Part shown: one piece after another, positions 7,151 through 8,143 of the stretch
How the letters are laid out: every line of letters starts with the position of its first letter
Numbering within the stretch: the stretch's first letter is position 1
The notes under the pieces: model-generated
The model's database searches: none
Told to the model about the DNA's origin: nothing
What the model saw: the letters and a program-made list of their open reading frames with translations, nothing else
NCBI GenBank assembly: GCA_009908885.1
Contig: JAAAOL010000006.1
Coordinates: forward strand, 1 to 8,143
From: Bacteroidota bacterium
Lineage (GTDB): Bacteria > Bacteroidota > Rhodothermia > Rhodothermales > JAAAOL01
Direction of reading: 5' to 3'
Length of the DNA: 8,143 bases
Translations under genes and position numbers: made by a program

Positions 7151-7172
7151 ACCGCCATCTTACGAGGGCGGT
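7151..7172. repeat. 6-bp GC-rich hairpin after tonB
   Basis: ACCGCC (7151-7156) and GGCGGT (7167-7172) pair perfectly around a 10-base loop, 48 bp after the tonB stop. It directly abuts the larger hairpin at 7174, so the two stems could stack. No T-run follows, so a classical intrinsic terminator is not supported, though a role at the 3' end of the tonB transcript is plausible. Confidence 0.45.
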
Positions 7173-7173
7173 A

Positions 7174-7227
7174 GACACGCGGGGCGGTGCGTTCAGGGCT
7201 TCGGCCTTGACCATCGCCTCGCGTGTT
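7174..7227 (+). other. Long RNA hairpin with C(UUCG)G tetraloop
   Basis: Read as plus-strand RNA, 7174-7189 pairs with 7212-7227 in 16 consecutive pairs (three of them G-U). After a 3-by-1 internal loop, 7193-7199 pairs with 7204-7210 (one G-U), closed by the very stable C-UUCG-G tetraloop (loop bases 7200-7203). All four wobbles pair only in plus-strand RNA, and the tetraloop reads correctly only on that strand, so the tonB-sense strand is favoured as the functional one. It begins 71 bp after the tonB stop. It may stabilise or end the tonB transcript, or be part of a separate small RNA. No U-tract follows. Confidence 0.55.
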
Positions 7228-7259
7228 ATGTATGCAGGACGTTGACCGTGTGGTCGTGG

Positions 7260-7319
7260 TACGTAATACCAAATCCGGCTGAACCATGGTGGTATGACGT
7301 AGCCCCGCGAGGCCGGATT
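7260..7319. repeat. Two interlocking inverted repeats in pseudoknot order
   Basis: Arm 7260-7271 pairs with 7290-7301 over 12 positions with one mismatch (A7265 against G7296). The first eight loop bases, AATCCGGC (7272-7279), pair exactly with GCCGGATT at 7312-7319, outside that stem. Order stem 1 - stem 2 - stem 1 - stem 2 is an H-type pseudoknot. The repeats are directly visible; formation of both stems in one RNA is inference. As DNA they could instead be overlapping dyads. Confidence 0.5.
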
Positions 7320-7321
7320 GG

Positions 7322-7396
7322 GGGTTGGAAGTGTGTAGGTGTGGACGTATGGACGTGACGCTCCTCCAACCCTTCATACTTTCGGCCCTCCATACA
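7322..7396. repeat. Degenerate octamer array with an inverted second half
   Basis: Four consecutive octamers at 7322-7353 (GGGTTGGA, AGTGTGTA, GGTGTGGA, CGTATGGA) share a loose GTRTGGA-type pattern. After 11 bases, four octamers at 7365-7396 (TCCAACCC, TTCATACT, TTCGGCCC, TCCATACA) carry the reverse-complement pattern. The first octamer is the exact reverse complement of the fifth, and GTATGGA (7347-7353) of TCCATAC (7389-7395). The array therefore allows several alternative foldbacks. Confidence 0.5.
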
Positions 7397-7442
7397 CCAA
7401 CTCATTAACCGGAGTTGGTATAATTCGTAGTTCGTGGAGGGC
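7385..7442. repeat. Nested perfect 8-bp inverted repeats spanning a TATAAT
   Basis: The outer arms GCCCTCCA (7385-7392) and TGGAGGGC (7435-7442) enclose the inner arms ACCAACTC (7396-7403) and GAGTTGGT (7412-7419), both pairs exact. TATAAT occurs at 7419-7424 at the edge of the inner dyad, resembling a -10 box under an operator, but no -35 is recognisable and the nearest rightward gene is outside the window. A structured RNA or a palindromic repeat unit is equally possible. Confidence 0.45.
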
Positions 7443-7504
7443 AAGGGCAGCCGCATCACGCGTTACGTTCTGAGCTATACGGAGATCGCCGGGCGAAAGC
7501 AGTA

Positions 7505-8143
7505 TTATTCCGGCACCGTCCAGCGCGTCGGAGCGGCGTTCTCCTGCTCCGCCAGGCGGTTCATGGCCTGCTCCACCGGGATCTGATACGTGCCCGCCTC
7601 GGCGTCGAGGACTTCATAGTTGGTCGGGGGCGTGCTGATGCTACCCTCGACGGTGGCGGGCGCGTCGGGGTCTGCGGTGGCCAGGTCGAGCGCGACGTCG
7701 ACCAGCAGGACGGACAGGGCGACGAAGGAGACGACCATGATGCTCATCACGAGGGCCGTGCGCCAGCGGGGCGTCTCGCCGGAGAGGAAGGGCGGCAGCA
7801 GATCGCTTTCGGCTTCTTCCTCGCGTTCTTCCGCTGCGGCGTCCGCGGAGGCCTGGGCCGAAGTGTAGGCTTCGACCTGCTCGTCGGTGGCCGCCTCGAA
7901 CGGCTGCGGGGCACTCCAGGGGAGCCAGTCCTCGGCGGTGCGTGCCCGGATGCGCCAGTAGAAGACGGACCCGTCCTCGGGGAGCATCTCGTACACCGTC
8001 AGGTGGGTCGCATCTCCGGCGTCGATCGTGCAGATGACGTCCTCGAAGCCAGGTGTGGTGCCGATCTGAAGCTGATAAGCCTGGGCGTCCGGCAGGAAAT
8101 TCCACGAGAACGTGGCCGCGGAGCCATCGACCGGAGCACCAGA
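7505..8143 (-). CDS. FN3-like domain membrane protein, N-terminus beyond window edge
   Basis: The reading frame stays open to base 8143, so the start lies outside the window; 212 residues are visible. An apparent in-frame GTG at 7996 falls inside the first domain and is not the true start. Fragment residues 1-85 look like a fibronectin type III-like fold: TFSWNFLPDAQAYQLQIG, then VFYWRIRARTA and WLPWSAPQPFEA. An Ala/Glu-rich linker (86-114) follows, then RWR, one membrane helix (about 129-148) and a tail of about 64 residues. Within the tail, GTYQIPVEQAMNRLAEQ (184-200) recalls a short IPI-x2-AM pattern I associate with small membrane proteins near cytochrome oxidase genes; that link is weak. 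Arginines before and Asp after the helix suggest the FN3-like part is cytoplasmic and the tail outside. It converges with tonB. The function is not recognised; the stop is TAA (7507-7505). Confidence 0.8.
   Translation of the reverse strand, partial: SGAPVDGSAATFSWNFLPDAQAYQLQIGTTPGFEDVICTIDAGDATHLTVYEMLPEDGSVFYWRIRARTAEDWLPWSAPQPFEAATDEQVEAYTSAQASADAAAEEREEEAESDLLPPFLSGETPRWRTALVMSIMVVSFVALSVLLVDVALDLATADPDAPATVEGSISTPPTNYEVLDAEAGTYQIPVEQAMNRLAEQENAAPTRWTVPE

Larger units (their letters stand above)
7103..7504. other. Convergent intergenic region rich in inverted repeats
   Basis: This 402-bp stretch between the end of tonB and the end of the leftward FN3 gene holds no convincing coding sequence. 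It has at least six separate inverted-repeat stems and a short octamer array, listed individually. Base composition from about 7228 to 7440 looks more AT-rich than the flanking genes. Bases 7443-7504 hold nothing notable beyond the 11-base palindrome TCGCCGGGCGA at 7486-7496, too tight for a good hairpin. Confidence 0.6.

Noticed and set aside
7151..7227. Intrinsic terminator for tonB
   Set aside because: The stems are good but no T-run follows either hairpin on either strand, so the standard definition is not met; described as hairpins instead.
7242..7270. TTGACC with an AATACC-like element about 17 bases on, as a promoter
   Set aside because: The -10 match is poor, both parts lie inside the inverted-repeat arms, and no gene follows on that strand in the window.
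7322..7442. CRISPR array
   Set aside because: The repeats are 8-base, degenerate and adjacent, with no spacer pattern and no cas gene nearby.
7226..7459. Minus-strand open frames in the tonB downstream gap (also 7111-7377)
   Set aside because: Their translations are low-complexity Thr/His/Pro/Arg strings explained by the octamer and inverted repeats, with no recognisable domain or start signal.

Overview
This high-GC window looks like chromosome from a Bacteroidota-type bacterium, most plausibly the Rhodothermales/Salinibacter side of the group. The basis is a TonB protein with the C-terminal style common there (acidic and proline-rich linker, then a PELIGG...YPEVALRAGLEG...DEEA core), almost no Shine-Dalgarno sites, and acidic high-GC proteins. 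The placement is inference; no marker gene is present.

Layout: seven genes run rightward. Bases 51-2033 hold two tandem-domain universal stress proteins 12 bp apart. Next come a split-barrel FMN-binding flavin reductase-like protein (2068-2673), an M20 glutamate-carboxypeptidase-like metallopeptidase starting 2 bp later (2676-3914), and a two-domain P-loop protein that appears distantly related to DUF1611 (3983-5017). A 167-bp gap with two inverted repeats precedes an Acg-family FMN protein of the nitroreductase superfamily (5185-6252), followed 19 bp later by tonB (6272-7102), the only gene here with a strong Shine-Dalgarno site. A leftward gene, cut by the right edge (7505-8143), encodes an FN3-like domain, an acidic linker, one membrane segment and a short extracytoplasmic tail.

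The 402-bp convergent gap 7103-7504 has no convincing gene but is unusually rich in inverted repeats. It contains a 54-nt hairpin capped by a C(UUCG)G tetraloop, two stems in pseudoknot order, an array of degenerate octamers whose second half is inverted, and a nested pair of perfect 8-bp palindromes. This is the least explained DNA in the window. It may be a structured RNA, a palindromic repeat element, or a worn mobile element.

How the genes may work together: the stress proteins, flavin reductase and Acg-like protein suggest a redox or energy-limitation stress cluster, recalling the joint presence of USPs and Acg in the mycobacterial dormancy regulon. The M20 enzyme and the P-loop protein may act together on an N-acylated or glutamyl compound; this is a hypothesis.
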